DNA from: Paenibacillus sp. PastM-3
GTDB lineage: Bacteria; Bacillota; Bacilli; Paenibacillales; Paenibacillaceae
Direction: 5' to 3'
NCBI RefSeq assembly: GCF_029893965.1
Contig: NZ_JARXXP010000032.1
Location: 1-50,217, forward strand
DNA: 50,217 nt
Below, one piece after another: positions 32,083 to 40,520 of this stretch (its first letter is position 1; the number at the start of each line of letters is the position of its first letter). Position numbers and translations under genes: made by a program. The notes beneath the pieces were generated by a model that had not been told where the DNA came from, made no database searches, and worked only from the letters and a program-made list of their open reading frames with translations.

Positions 32083-33135
32083 ATGCCTCCAAGAAAGAAC
32101 CGGCACGCAAAAGCCGGCAAGCCAAAAAAGAAACCGCTGCTCTGGACTCTGGCTATTATACTTCTCCTGATTGCCGGCGGCGCCACTTACTACTTTACCA
32201 GTCTTTACACCCAGCTGGACAATCTGCATAAGACCGGAGAAAATTCACCTTTTGCAGCTGTCCCCACCTCTTCAGCCGAAATTACACAGCCTCCTGAATG
32301 GGAAGGCACCGAGCCTGTTAACATCCTGCTTATGGGTGTCGATGCACGCGGCGTGAAGAAAGGCGAGGTTCCGCGCTCGGATACCATGCTGGTTGCCTCT
32401 CTTGATCCGGTTAAGAAGAAGTTTTATGTGTTTTCCATTCTCCGTGATACCTACGTGGACATTCCAGGCTTTGGCAAGGAGCGCATTAACACAGCAATCA
32501 CACATGGTCCCGAGGTAGCGATGCAGACCGTAAGCGATCTGCTGGGCATCCCGGTTCAATATTATGTTTATACAGATTTCCAGGGCTTCATAGCGCTGGT
32601 TGATGCAGTCGGCGGCGTGGATTATGAGGTCGAGAAGGACATGCTCTACAAGACCATAGCTGACGGACCCGAATACGACATTGATCTCAAAAAAGGCTTC
32701 CAGCATCTCGACGGCAGTATGGCGCTGCAATATGTGCGCTTCCGTCATGACGCAACCTCCGATTTCACCCGGACAGAGCGCCAGCGCGGCTTCCTGAAAG
32801 CCGTAGCAGACAAAGTAATCAGCACTACCTCCATTATCAAGCTTCCGTCCATCCTGTCCCAGGTTACCCCTTTCATTGATACGAACCTGGACATGAATGA
32901 TATGTGGAAGCTGGGTACAGTCGGTTATGACAGCTCCATGGGCGGCAGCGAGCAGATTCCGCCAATGGACCTGCTGACTGAAGAAAGAACCAGCAGCGGC
33001 GCCTCGGTCATCGGGTTCAAGAGTGAAGAAGAGCTGAAGCAGTTCGTACAGGATGCAATGGCCGAACCGGAGCCTACGGCAACACCGCAGGTATCTCCTG
33101 AGAGCAGCCCTTCTGCAACAGCAGAAGCCCACTAA
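32083..33135 (+). CDS. LytR-CpsA-Psr (LCP) family wall polymer ligase
   Basis: A 350-residue membrane-anchored protein with a basic N-terminus and a transmembrane segment (about 19-40). The LCP domain (about 85-310) contains RSDTMLVASLDPVKKKFYVFSILRDT and GFGKERINTAITHG, whose Arg residues bind the polyprenyl pyrophosphate, plus the late YVRFRHD and RTERQRGFLKAV. LCP enzymes attach teichoic acid or other glycopolymers to peptidoglycan. The C-terminus is a Pro/Thr/Ser-rich tail. The ATG has GAAAGGAAG upstream. Confidence 0.93.
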   Translation: MPPRKNRHAKAGKPKKKPLLWTLAIILLLIAGGATYYFTSLYTQLDNLHKTGENSPFAAVPTSSAEITQPPEWEGTEPVNILLMGVDARGVKKGEVPRSDTMLVASLDPVKKKFYVFSILRDTYVDIPGFGKERINTAITHGPEVAMQTVSDLLGIPVQYYVYTDFQGFIALVDAVGGVDYEVEKDMLYKTIADGPEYDIDLKKGFQHLDGSMALQYVRFRHDATSDFTRTERQRGFLKAVADKVISTTSIIKLPSILSQVTPFIDTNLDMNDMWKLGTVGYDSSMGGSEQIPPMDLLTEERTSSGASVIGFKSEEELKQFVQDAMAEPEPTATPQVSPESSPSATAEAH

Positions 33136-33157
33136 GCAGTTCCCCACTCGGCCAAAG

Positions 33158-33196
33158 GACGGGCGGACAGCGGAATTCCCCGTTGTTCGCCCGTTC
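33158..33196 (+). terminator. hairpin between LCP gene and hemL
   Basis: ACGGGCGGACAGCGG and CCGTTGTTCGCCCGT form a long stem with a few mismatches and a short loop, but no T-run follows. It may attenuate rather than terminate. Confidence 0.4.
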
Positions 33197-33251
33197 CCAT
33201 GCCCAGGGTTACATAAGACACCCCCACAAGCAGTATGAAAGGATGATTAGA

Positions 33252-34571
33252 ATGAACCGCAGTAATTCAGAGCAGTTGTACCAGGAAGCCCTCCAGCATA
33301 TTGTCGGCGGGGTTAACAGCCCGTCCCGTTCCTTCAAGGCTGTCGGCGGCGGCGCCCCTGTATTCATGAAGCGCGCCAGCGGCTCACGCTTCTGGGATGA
33401 GGACGGCAACGAATACATTGATTATCTTGCGGCATATGGTCCGATCATTACCGGCCATGCCCATCCTCATATTACCGCAGCAATCACGGAAGCCGCGCAG
33501 AACGGCATTCTGTACGGAACGCCGACCCAGCTTGAGATCAGGCTGGCCAAGATGCTCAAGGAAGCCATCCCTTCGATGGATAAGGTCCGCTTCGTCAACT
33601 CCGGTACCGAGGCTGTAATGACTACCATCCGCGTTGCCCGTGCCTACACCAAACGCAGCAAAATCGTAAAATTCGCCGGCTGCTATCACGGCCACTCCGA
33701 TCTGGTGCTGGTTGCCGCCGGCTCCGGCCCTTCCACGCTTGGCATTCCGGACAGTGCAGGAGTACCCGGCAGCATCGCCCAGGAGGTCATCACCGTTCCG
33801 TTCAACGACCTGGACGGGCTGCGCGAAGCCCTGGAGAAGTGGGGAGAAGATGTGGCAGCAGTAATGGTAGAGCCGATTGTCGGCAATTTCGGTATGGTTA
33901 TGCCGAAGCCAGGCTTCCTTGAAGGGCTGTGCAGGCTGGCTCACGATAACGGTTCACTCGTCATTTATGACGAGGTCATTACCGCTTTCCGCTTCCACTA
34001 CGGCTCCACCCAGACCTATGCCGGTCTTGATAATCATGAGGACATCACACCGGACCTGACCGCACTGGGCAAAATCATCGGCGGCGGACTGCCAATCGGC
34101 GCTTACGGCGGCCGCAAGCATGTTATGGAGCAGGTCGCTCCGCTGGGACCGGCCTATCAGGCCGGAACGATGGCCGGCAACCCGGCTTCCATCTCGGCAG
34201 GTATCGCCTGTCTGGAAGTGCTTAGCGCAGAGGGTGTCTACGATGAAATGGAACGTCTGGCCATCCGCCTGACCGAAGGGCTGCAGGCCTCGGCCGGCCG
34301 CCACGGCATCCCGCTGACAATCAACCGCATCCGCGGCGCGTTCTCCACCCATTTCTGCGAGCATCCGATTACGAACTATGACGAGGCACAGGATACAGAC
34401 AGCGAGCTGTTCGCCAGCTTTTTCCGCCATATGCTAAACCGCGGCATCAACCTTGCCCCGTCCAAATACGAGGCCTGGTTCCTGACCACGGCGCACACGG
34501 ATGCTGATATTGATGCTACCCTGGAGGCGGCTGAAGCGTCCTTCCAGGCAATGGCGGCAGAGAACAAATAA
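33252..34571 (+). CDS. hemL: glutamate-1-semialdehyde 2,1-aminomutase
   Basis: A 439-residue PLP enzyme that converts glutamate-1-semialdehyde to 5-aminolevulinate for tetrapyrrole synthesis. Lys274 in ALGKIIGGGLPIGAYGG carries PLP; DEVITAFRF has the Asp240 that binds the pyridine nitrogen; NSGTEAVM binds the phosphate. Length fits the GsaB/HemL group. The ATG at 33252 has AAAGGA upstream. It is outside a hemAXCDBL cluster, so it may be the second, solitary paralogue (gsaB in B. subtilis); that cannot be settled here. Confidence 0.9.
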   Translation: MNRSNSEQLYQEALQHIVGGVNSPSRSFKAVGGGAPVFMKRASGSRFWDEDGNEYIDYLAAYGPIITGHAHPHITAAITEAAQNGILYGTPTQLEIRLAKMLKEAIPSMDKVRFVNSGTEAVMTTIRVARAYTKRSKIVKFAGCYHGHSDLVLVAAGSGPSTLGIPDSAGVPGSIAQEVITVPFNDLDGLREALEKWGEDVAAVMVEPIVGNFGMVMPKPGFLEGLCRLAHDNGSLVIYDEVITAFRFHYGSTQTYAGLDNHEDITPDLTALGKIIGGGLPIGAYGGRKHVMEQVAPLGPAYQAGTMAGNPASISAGIACLEVLSAEGVYDEMERLAIRLTEGLQASAGRHGIPLTINRIRGAFSTHFCEHPITNYDEAQDTDSELFASFFRHMLNRGINLAPSKYEAWFLTTAHTDADIDATLEAAEASFQAMAAENK

Positions 34572-34595
34572 CCTGTTCGCCAACATATCCGGCTC

Positions 34596-34640
34596 CATAC
34601 AAATACCCCGTTGCCTCCCCGGCAGCGGGGTATTTGTATG
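34596..34640. terminator. long bidirectional hairpin between hemL and def
   Basis: CATACAAATACCCCG and CGGGGTATTTGTATG are perfect 15-base arms around an inner TGCC/GGCA stem. It sits between the convergent hemL and def genes, with T-rich sequence inside the arms rather than after them. Confidence 0.7.
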
Positions 34641-34641
34641 A

Positions 34642-35238
34642 CTATTTCAGGTCATACAAGCTGCGGATTTCTACATCCTGCGGCAGCTTGAACGGATTCT
34701 CCTGATTGATCCGGTCATAGAACATAACGCCGTCAAGGTGATCCATTTCATGCTGGATAATGATGGCCTGGTAGCCTTTGAATTTCAGGGTAACCGGATT
34801 CCCCTCCAGGTCAAAGCCCTTTACCTTCACTGTTTCATAGCGGGGTACAAAGCCGTGCACCGGCCGGTCTACGGACAAGCAGCCTTCACTCTCAGGCAGA
34901 TAGACCATCGAGACCGAATGGCTGATTATCCGCGGATTAACCCAGGCATGCTCAACGATTCTGCCTTTTTCATCCTTCGAGTACATGACGAACATCCGCT
35001 TCTTCAGGCCAATCTGGTTCGCAGACAGCCCTACGCCGGAACGCAGCTTATATTGGGCTGACAGCTCCGGGTCCTGACTGTTCTTGAGAAACTGCAGCAT
35101 GCATGCAAGCGTCTCACGGTCCTCCGCCCCAAGCGGAAGCTCCACCGGCGCAGCTACACTGCGGAGCACGGGGTCGCCCTCACGAATGATATCATCCATC
35201 GTAATGATATAGTCTGGCTTGAATTTTGTACTAGACAA
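34642..35238 (-). CDS. def: peptide deformylase (type 2)
   Basis: A 198-residue metalloenzyme that removes the N-formyl group from nascent proteins. All three motifs are present: GVGLSANQIG, EGCLSV with metal ligand Cys120, and QHEMDHLDG with His163, catalytic Glu164 and His167. The length and the insertion between motifs fit the Gram-positive type 2 class. The start is TTG at 35238, about ten bases after GGTGG; the Met15 alternative would truncate the conserved N-terminus. Confidence 0.95.
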   Translation of the reverse strand: MSSTKFKPDYIITMDDIIREGDPVLRSVAAPVELPLGAEDRETLACMLQFLKNSQDPELSAQYKLRSGVGLSANQIGLKKRMFVMYSKDEKGRIVEHAWVNPRIISHSVSMVYLPESEGCLSVDRPVHGFVPRYETVKVKGFDLEGNPVTLKFKGYQAIIIQHEMDHLDGVMFYDRINQENPFKLPQDVEIRSLYDLK

Positions 35239-35297
35239 CGCAATTCATCCACCTTTGCTTTTAGCTGGTCAACAAATACTTTAGAATATTGTTCTTG

Positions 35298-36599
35298 TTA
35301 TGGATTTATGAATGCCGTGCGTAGCTTGCTGCTGTAATTCACGTCAAAACCAAGTCCGGTAGCGAGTGCGGCGAGCGGCAGATACGTTTTGTCCTCTTTG
35401 CCCACTTTTTGCAGGAATGCCGGGGTATCAATCGCCTGGTTCACTCCGTTAACCTTGATAAACTTGGACCCGATCGTTATGACGACCGTACGTCCGCCGT
35501 AAACAATGGTTGCGCTGGACGTTTTGTTGTCCCATTTACCCGTGGCGCCTACCGCATTGAGAATATCCTTCAAGGCCAGGAAGTTCTGGCCATTCTTCAA
35601 TATAGGCTTATTCGGGGTATTCAGCTCTATTCCTTTTACAACGATCGACATCGGAGCCGCCGCAGCACCTGCACCCGTCATTGCTATAGCTGAAGGTGTA
35701 CGGTATTCTCCCCACTGCAGCTCGGCGAACACTCTGGCGATTTTCTCATAGCCCAATTGGGTTGGATGAAAATCTGCTGCGCCTGCACCAATAATATGGG
35801 TCAGCGATGCCTCGACTCCGGCGAACCGGGCAGCAACATGAGCCGTAACTACCGGGGCAGCCGCCGTATTCAGGCTGGCAGTGACGCTATCCGCAGCTGC
35901 CGTAAACCGTTCCGCTGCACCCATCAGTGTGGCATAATTGGCGCCGAGGGCGATCTTGGGAGCCGGTTGATATTGATCCGCCAGCAATATGGTTGCCGCA
36001 GGATTGACCGCCCGGATATTCTCCAGTGCCGCCTTTACATTGGTGCTGTAAGCTGTCAGGCGTTGTTCCAGCTGGGCTTCGAAATCAGCGGCGGTCAGCT
36101 CCTTCACCTTCAGAAACAGGCTGCTGACATCATTGCCGCCGATCGTAATGGTAATCAGATCCGCGTCGGCAAGCTCCGTCTTGATCTGCGGCGTCAGCTG
36201 GGCAAACTGGCTGATCCGCGGATCGGGCAGCCCTGCCTGAATACCGTCAGCGGGGATAACGGTGCCGTTCTTGATAGCACCGGTATAGTTAAGTAAACCT
36301 GCCGAGGTCAGACCAAGAATCCCGTAATTGTTCAGAGCACTTCTGCCGTGATACCAGCCCTGCTCCAGCAGCCGCTCTGCATATCCGTAAGGTTTCGTAT
36401 TCGGATCCGTCATCCCCGGCTCATAACCGGCAGTGATGGAATCCCCCAACGCCACGATGCGAAAGACATCCTGCCCTGTTCCCTGCCCTGCTGCTGTTTC
36501 AGCAGCATCAGCCTGCTCCGCCCCTGCACTCAGCAACAGAGTGAACAGAAGCATGCCGCTTGTTCCGGCGGCCCATAGTTTTTTCCAAGCCATCAGCAT
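35298..36599 (-). CDS. secreted SGNH/GDSL hydrolase with copper-amine-oxidase-like domain
   Basis: A 433-residue exported protein. A signal peptide (residues 1-33) precedes an SGNH hydrolase domain (about 46-300): block I GDSIT with Ser54, block III GGND, and block V DFHPT with catalytic Asp and His. It probably acts as an esterase or lipase on wall glycans or lipids. Residues about 315-433 resemble the copper amine oxidase N-terminal stalk domain, with a repeated hydrophobic pattern and LPLAALATGLGFDV. The same domain type occurs in the deacetylase at 18976-20370. The ATG has AGAGGGG upstream. Confidence 0.88.
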   Translation of the reverse strand: MLMAWKKLWAAGTSGMLLFTLLLSAGAEQADAAETAAGQGTGQDVFRIVALGDSITAGYEPGMTDPNTKPYGYAERLLEQGWYHGRSALNNYGILGLTSAGLLNYTGAIKNGTVIPADGIQAGLPDPRISQFAQLTPQIKTELADADLITITIGGNDVSSLFLKVKELTAADFEAQLEQRLTAYSTNVKAALENIRAVNPAATILLADQYQPAPKIALGANYATLMGAAERFTAAADSVTASLNTAAAPVVTAHVAARFAGVEASLTHIIGAGAADFHPTQLGYEKIARVFAELQWGEYRTPSAIAMTGAGAAAAPMSIVVKGIELNTPNKPILKNGQNFLALKDILNAVGATGKWDNKTSSATIVYGGRTVVITIGSKFIKVNGVNQAIDTPAFLQKVGKEDKTYLPLAALATGLGFDVNYSSKLRTAFINP

Positions 36600-36652
36600 C
36601 GTACCCCTCTACATTGTTATAATTCCATTCTATCATCTGAACGGCCTGCAGC

Positions 36653-36687
36653 AAAAGAGCGGGTTCCCGTTAACCGGAAACCCGCTC
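36653..36687 (-). terminator. terminator of the IMPase operon
   Basis: Minus strand GAGCGGGTTTCCGG pairs with CGGGAACCCGCTC (one mismatch) and is followed by TTTT. It lies 18 bp after the stop codon of the small gene at 36705-37001. Confidence 0.8.
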
Positions 36688-36704
36688 CATAGCTTAACCT
36701 TATT

Positions 36705-37001
36705 CTATTGCGGCCCGCCTCCGGAACCTGAAGCCGGCTTGCTGTCTTTATCCTGCCGATGATCAATTATACCGGAACGCTCCAGATATTTGTCGTAACG
36801 GCCATCCAGCTCACGGGCAATTTTGCGGTACCGCAGGGTTTCTTCCACAATCGGGTCGTGTGCAGTCTGAATCCGGATTTCGTATTTGGGCGAAATCTGG
36901 CGGACCTCCTTGGCTGTACGGTCGCTCTGCTCCATTTCACCTTCCTGCAGCATTTCACTCAGCATTTCACTCAGCCTGCGCTCCAAATCGTAATCTTCCA
37001 T
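36705..37001 (-). CDS. small acidic hypothetical protein
   Basis: A 98-residue protein of unknown function. The first 60 residues are predicted helical and charged, with a repeated SEM motif (LSEMLSEML), and the C-terminus is a Ser/Gly/Pro tail (SGSGGGPQ). No signal peptide or transmembrane segment. The ATG has AGGAGG 11 bases upstream. The gene follows the IMPase by 15 bp, so the two form an operon ending in a terminator. Confidence 0.75.
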   Translation of the reverse strand: MEDYDLERRLSEMLSEMLQEGEMEQSDRTAKEVRQISPKYEIRIQTAHDPIVEETLRYRKIARELDGRYDKYLERSGIIDHRQDKDSKPASGSGGGPQ

Positions 37002-37016
37002 CCTTCAGCTGCCTCC

Positions 37017-37901
37017 TTAAAGCTTGAATCCCGTGGCTTCCGCTTCCTCCAGCGAGGAGAGCAGAAACTCATGAATCTGCCCGTTGCTTGCCACAATATG
37101 ACGTGTACCGATGTCATAAGGATTACCGAGCGTATCGGTTACCCGGCCGCCCGATTCAAGCACCAGCAGCACGCCTGCAGCGCAGTCCCAAGGGCTCAGG
37201 CCGACTTCCCAATAGCCGTCCACCCGGCCTGCTGCAACATATGCCAGATGCAGGGCAGCCGAGCCTCCGGCACGGATGCCGCGGATCTGCGGCAGAATAT
37301 GCTGCAGGCCGGCCATATTCGCCGGCTGTGCGAAGGTGCGGTCCGGCGGGAAGCCCATGGCAATCAGGCTGCTGCCAGGCTCCGTCTCCTTGGATACCGC
37401 GGTCGGGATACCGTGCATATAAGCGCCTTTGCCCTTCTCGGCAACGAACATTTCGTCACGGATCGGATCATAAATAACCCCAACCGACAGCTCCCCGTTA
37501 ATCGCCAGGGCAATAGATACACAGTAGAAAGGAAAACCGTGCACGAAATTGGTTGTCCCGTCAATCGGATCGACAATCCACAGATATTCATGCTTGCGTC
37601 CTTCTTCGAGGGCGGCAGTGACTGCATCTGCACCGGGAGTCACCCCTTCTTCCCCGAGGATGGCATGGTCGGGATAATGGGTCAGGATCAGCCGCCGGAT
37701 CATCTGCTCCACACCTTTATCAACTTCAGTAACCAGATCCTGCGCCGACGTCTTGCTGCCCAGTTCCTTCACTTGTCCCTGTCTGCTCTTGATCCATTCC
37801 CCCGCTTTGGCTGCAGCGTTGATCGCCGCTGCCGTATAACCCTTGCTTGTTACCACATAGGGCTCCCGTTCATTCCGTTTATCAGAATTCAAAGGATTCA
37901 T
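37017..37901 (-). CDS. suhB: inositol monophosphatase family protein
   Basis: A 294-residue Mg-dependent phosphatase. The motifs are GEEGV, WIVDPIDGTTNFVHGFPFYC (metal ligands Asp, Asp) and SPWDCAAG. Family substrates include inositol phosphates and related sugar phosphates; the SuhB name reflects family similarity only. The ATG at 37901 has GGAGTG upstream; a longer frame upstream lacks support. A small acidic gene follows by 15 bp. Confidence 0.88.
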   Translation of the reverse strand: MNPLNSDKRNEREPYVVTSKGYTAAAINAAAKAGEWIKSRQGQVKELGSKTSAQDLVTEVDKGVEQMIRRLILTHYPDHAILGEEGVTPGADAVTAALEEGRKHEYLWIVDPIDGTTNFVHGFPFYCVSIALAINGELSVGVIYDPIRDEMFVAEKGKGAYMHGIPTAVSKETEPGSSLIAMGFPPDRTFAQPANMAGLQHILPQIRGIRAGGSAALHLAYVAAGRVDGYWEVGLSPWDCAAGVLLVLESGGRVTDTLGNPYDIGTRHIVASNGQIHEFLLSSLEEAEATGFKL

Positions 37902-37990
37902 CTCTTCACTCCGCTTTCTTGAACTTGATTGCTCTCCCGTGAAACACTGCAAGATAAGCAAGCACACTCCCTGCCGCTTAAGTTTCATTC

Positions 37991-38019
37991 AACGTACCCT
38001 ATTTCAGGGCACTTATCAA
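37991..38019 (-). promoter_or_regulatory. promoter of the IMPase gene
   Basis: Minus strand TTGATA (38014-38019) and TACGTT (37991-37996) with a 17-base spacer, in the gap after uvsE. A small GCCCT-AGGG hairpin in the spacer may be part of a uvsE terminator. Confidence 0.45.
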
Positions 38020-38031
38020 GTCTAACCTTGT

Positions 38032-39039
38032 TTAAGGCTCAACATTGATGCTGCCTCCACTCAGGACGGTAATTCCGTTGCCGGCCTCTGCCAGCTCCTT
38101 CATTGCCTCCATCAGGCTGAACAGCGCTCCGTCCTTCAGTTTCGCTTCAATCATTACATCAACAGCAGGTGTATCCGCGGCAATCCGCTTCAGAAAAGCA
38201 AGCAACGGAGCCGGTTCCACCCCGTCGGCATGGCTCCGGGGATCAGACGGGCTGCGCGGGCTGGAGACATGGATCTTAGGCGGGAGCAGCTCTCCCGGGC
38301 CTACATCCGTCAGGGCAAGCCTGCTCTTCCACGTATCGAGAATGTCCGGCCAGAGCTCCCAAGGCAGCTCACCTTCGTTGTTCACCCACTGGTGGTGAAT
38401 ATCAAGCACCATCGGCAGGCCGAGCTGACGGCAGACGGCTAAGGTCTCCGGGGCATTAAAGGTCTTATCGTCGTTCTCCAGCGTCATCCGCTCCTGCAGC
38501 CTGGAGGGCAGGCCGGCGAAATGCGTTTTGAAGCGCTCTGCCGCCGCAGGCTTGTCCCCGTAGGCTCCTCCGATATGGATGTTGTTCTTGGCCGTTGCCG
38601 GAAGCCCCAGGGCATCCAGCATGTCTGTATGGTGCTGCAGGTCACGGACGGAGCTGGCCAGCACCTCGGGACGGGGCGTGCTCAGCACCGTGAAGTGGTC
38701 CGGGTGAAACGATACCCGGAGTCCGTGCTTAATAATATATTCCCCGACTTCGGCAAACTCCCCGGCGAGCGCCGTAAAAGGGTTCCAGTCCTGCAAGTCG
38801 GGATGGGTCGATAGCGGGATCAGCTTGGAGGTCAGCCGGTACAGCTTAATCTCCGAGCCGACATTATGCTTCAGGAGGCGCAGCGTGTTATGCAGGTTCA
38901 TCCTGGCGATCTGCTCCAGGCGCCGCAGGCCGGCCTCCCGGTCATCCAGCTTGTTAAAGCTGGCCATAGTCATGGTCTTGGAGGGTGAGCAGTCTTTGAT
39001 GACGGTCGACATGGCCACATAACCGAAGCGGACAATCAT
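38032..39039 (-). CDS. uvsE: UV damage endonuclease (UvsE/UVDE)
   Basis: A 335-residue TIM-barrel repair nuclease that nicks DNA 5' of cyclobutane dimers and 6-4 photoproducts. IVRFGYVAMS at the N-terminus, the RVSFHPDHFTVLSTP and MVLDIHHQWVN metal-ligand stretches, and KIHVSSPRS fit the UVDE family. The ATG shares one base with the stop of the upstream 104-residue gene (TAATG), with GGGGAAG upstream. In Bacillus relatives it is used for spore UV resistance; here the role is inferred. Confidence 0.93.
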   Translation of the reverse strand: MIVRFGYVAMSTVIKDCSPSKTMTMASFNKLDDREAGLRRLEQIARMNLHNTLRLLKHNVGSEIKLYRLTSKLIPLSTHPDLQDWNPFTALAGEFAEVGEYIIKHGLRVSFHPDHFTVLSTPRPEVLASSVRDLQHHTDMLDALGLPATAKNNIHIGGAYGDKPAAAERFKTHFAGLPSRLQERMTLENDDKTFNAPETLAVCRQLGLPMVLDIHHQWVNNEGELPWELWPDILDTWKSRLALTDVGPGELLPPKIHVSSPRSPSDPRSHADGVEPAPLLAFLKRIAADTPAVDVMIEAKLKDGALFSLMEAMKELAEAGNGITVLSGGSINVEP

Positions 39040-39353
39040 TATTCTTCCCCGAAGAACATCTCGTAGGCAAGCGCAGTCTGCACCCGTGATTCTTCCTCAT
39101 TCAGCCTGCGCACCAGATCCATCTCCACTGCGGTAACCTCATTACCCTGAAAATTGATCTCGGCGATGGAAGCGGAAATCTTCACGATTGCCACAGCCAC
39201 ATTCTCTGGTGTGTAGGCAATCACCTTCTGGCCGGTCGGGTAGACGCGGAAGCCCTGCTTGACCATCTTGGTACGCCCGTACTCCAGCAGTTCGTATAGC
39301 TCCTGCTCATTCTTGAACTTGCAGACTGAATTGAATTCCGATAGAAATCCCAT
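39039..39353 (-). CDS. hypothetical protein upstream of uvsE
   Basis: A 104-residue soluble protein that I do not recognise. The predicted pattern is a helix (EQELYELLEYGRTKMV), a beta-rich middle (FRVYPTGQKVIAYTPENVAVAIVKISA) and a helical C-terminus. The ATG has AGGAG about 12 bases upstream. Its stop overlaps the uvsE start by one base, so the two are translationally coupled and may work together. Confidence 0.75.
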   Translation of the reverse strand: MGFLSEFNSVCKFKNEQELYELLEYGRTKMVKQGFRVYPTGQKVIAYTPENVAVAIVKISASIAEINFQGNEVTAVEMDLVRRLNEEESRVQTALAYEMFFGEE

Positions 39354-39409
39354 TGCTATTCGATTCTCCTTCCCGGCCGGATTGCCTCCGCCGCTTCGCT
39401 TAATATAAA

Positions 39410-40501
39410 TTATTCATTATCGTATTTAAGGCCTTGTCTGAACTGATACCGCTCCAGCGCCAGCTCAACCATACGGTCCAGGAGCGTCTGGTAAGACACG
39501 CCAGTCTCCCGCCACAGCAGCGGATACATGCTGAAAGGGGTGAAGCCAGGCATTGTATTCACTTCATTAATCAGAATTTTGCCGTCGGACTTCCGCAGGA
39601 AGAAGTCTGCCCGGGTAATGCCGCTCCCCTCAATGGCACGGAAAGCCTGCAGCGCCGCTTCACGCAGACGGTCGGCCACTTCCGGATCAAGCGGGGCGGG
39701 AATCAGCATCTGCGACTTGCCGTCGATGTATTTGGCCGCATAGTCATAATATTCACCGGAAGAGACGATTTCACCCGGAACCGATGCCTCGGGCTCTTCA
39801 TTACCCAGTACGGCTACTTCCACCTCACGGGCATCCACAAATTCCTCGATAATAACCTTCGTATCATACCGGAGAGCGAATTCAACAGCCTTGATCAAGC
39901 TCTCTTTATCCGATGCTTTGGAGATACCTACGCTTGAACCGAGATTGGCCGGCTTGACAAAGACCGGGTAACCCAGTTTATCCTCCACTCCGACTATCAG
40001 CTCATGGCCTTTCCGTTTCCATGCAGAGGCGCTGAAATAACAGTATTTGCACTGCTCAAGTCCCGCTTCACCGAACAGCTTCTTCATCACAACCTTATCC
40101 ATACCCGCTGCGGAAGCCAAAACGCCTGCTCCGATGTACGGAATGTTAGCCATTTCGAACAGCCCCTGAATGGTGCCGTCCTCCCCGTTCGTGCCATGCA
40201 GCAGCGGGAACATGACATCGACAATCTTCTCTTCCCCGCTCAGTCCGCTGAATACTGTGTTCAGTGCCATGCCCATGTCTCCGGCCGGGCCCTCCAGCTT
40301 CAGCTGCTCAATCTTGCTGTACGGGGCAGCGAGCGCCTCCCCGACCTTCCACAGCCCCTGCTTGGAAATATAGAATGGAATAATTTCATATTTATCGTAG
40401 TCAAAAGCGTTCATGACCGCAAATGCCGTCTGCAGCGAAACCTCATGCTCTCCGGATTTGCCCCCGTACACCAGTCCTACGGTACATTTTGTGTTCCCCA
40501 T
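39410..40501 (-). CDS. ddl: D-alanine--D-alanine ligase
   Basis: A 363-residue ATP-grasp enzyme that makes the D-Ala-D-Ala dipeptide for peptidoglycan. Motifs are GGKSGEHEVSLQTA at the N-terminus, LHGTNGEDGTIQG, FVKPANLGSSVGISK (ATP lid and Lys) and INEVNTMPGFTPFSMYP. Length is normal. The ATG has AGAGG ten bases upstream. It lies 19 bp downstream of the amidase-domain gene on the same strand. Resistance variants would change the active-site Tyr/Phe; the DalaDlac class was not tested. Confidence 0.95.
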   Translation of the reverse strand: MGNTKCTVGLVYGGKSGEHEVSLQTAFAVMNAFDYDKYEIIPFYISKQGLWKVGEALAAPYSKIEQLKLEGPAGDMGMALNTVFSGLSGEEKIVDVMFPLLHGTNGEDGTIQGLFEMANIPYIGAGVLASAAGMDKVVMKKLFGEAGLEQCKYCYFSASAWKRKGHELIVGVEDKLGYPVFVKPANLGSSVGISKASDKESLIKAVEFALRYDTKVIIEEFVDAREVEVAVLGNEEPEASVPGEIVSSGEYYDYAAKYIDGKSQMLIPAPLDPEVADRLREAALQAFRAIEGSGITRADFFLRKSDGKILINEVNTMPGFTPFSMYPLLWRETGVSYQTLLDRMVELALERYQFRQGLKYDNE

Positions 40502-40520
40502 GCCCTAACCTCTTTCTGAA

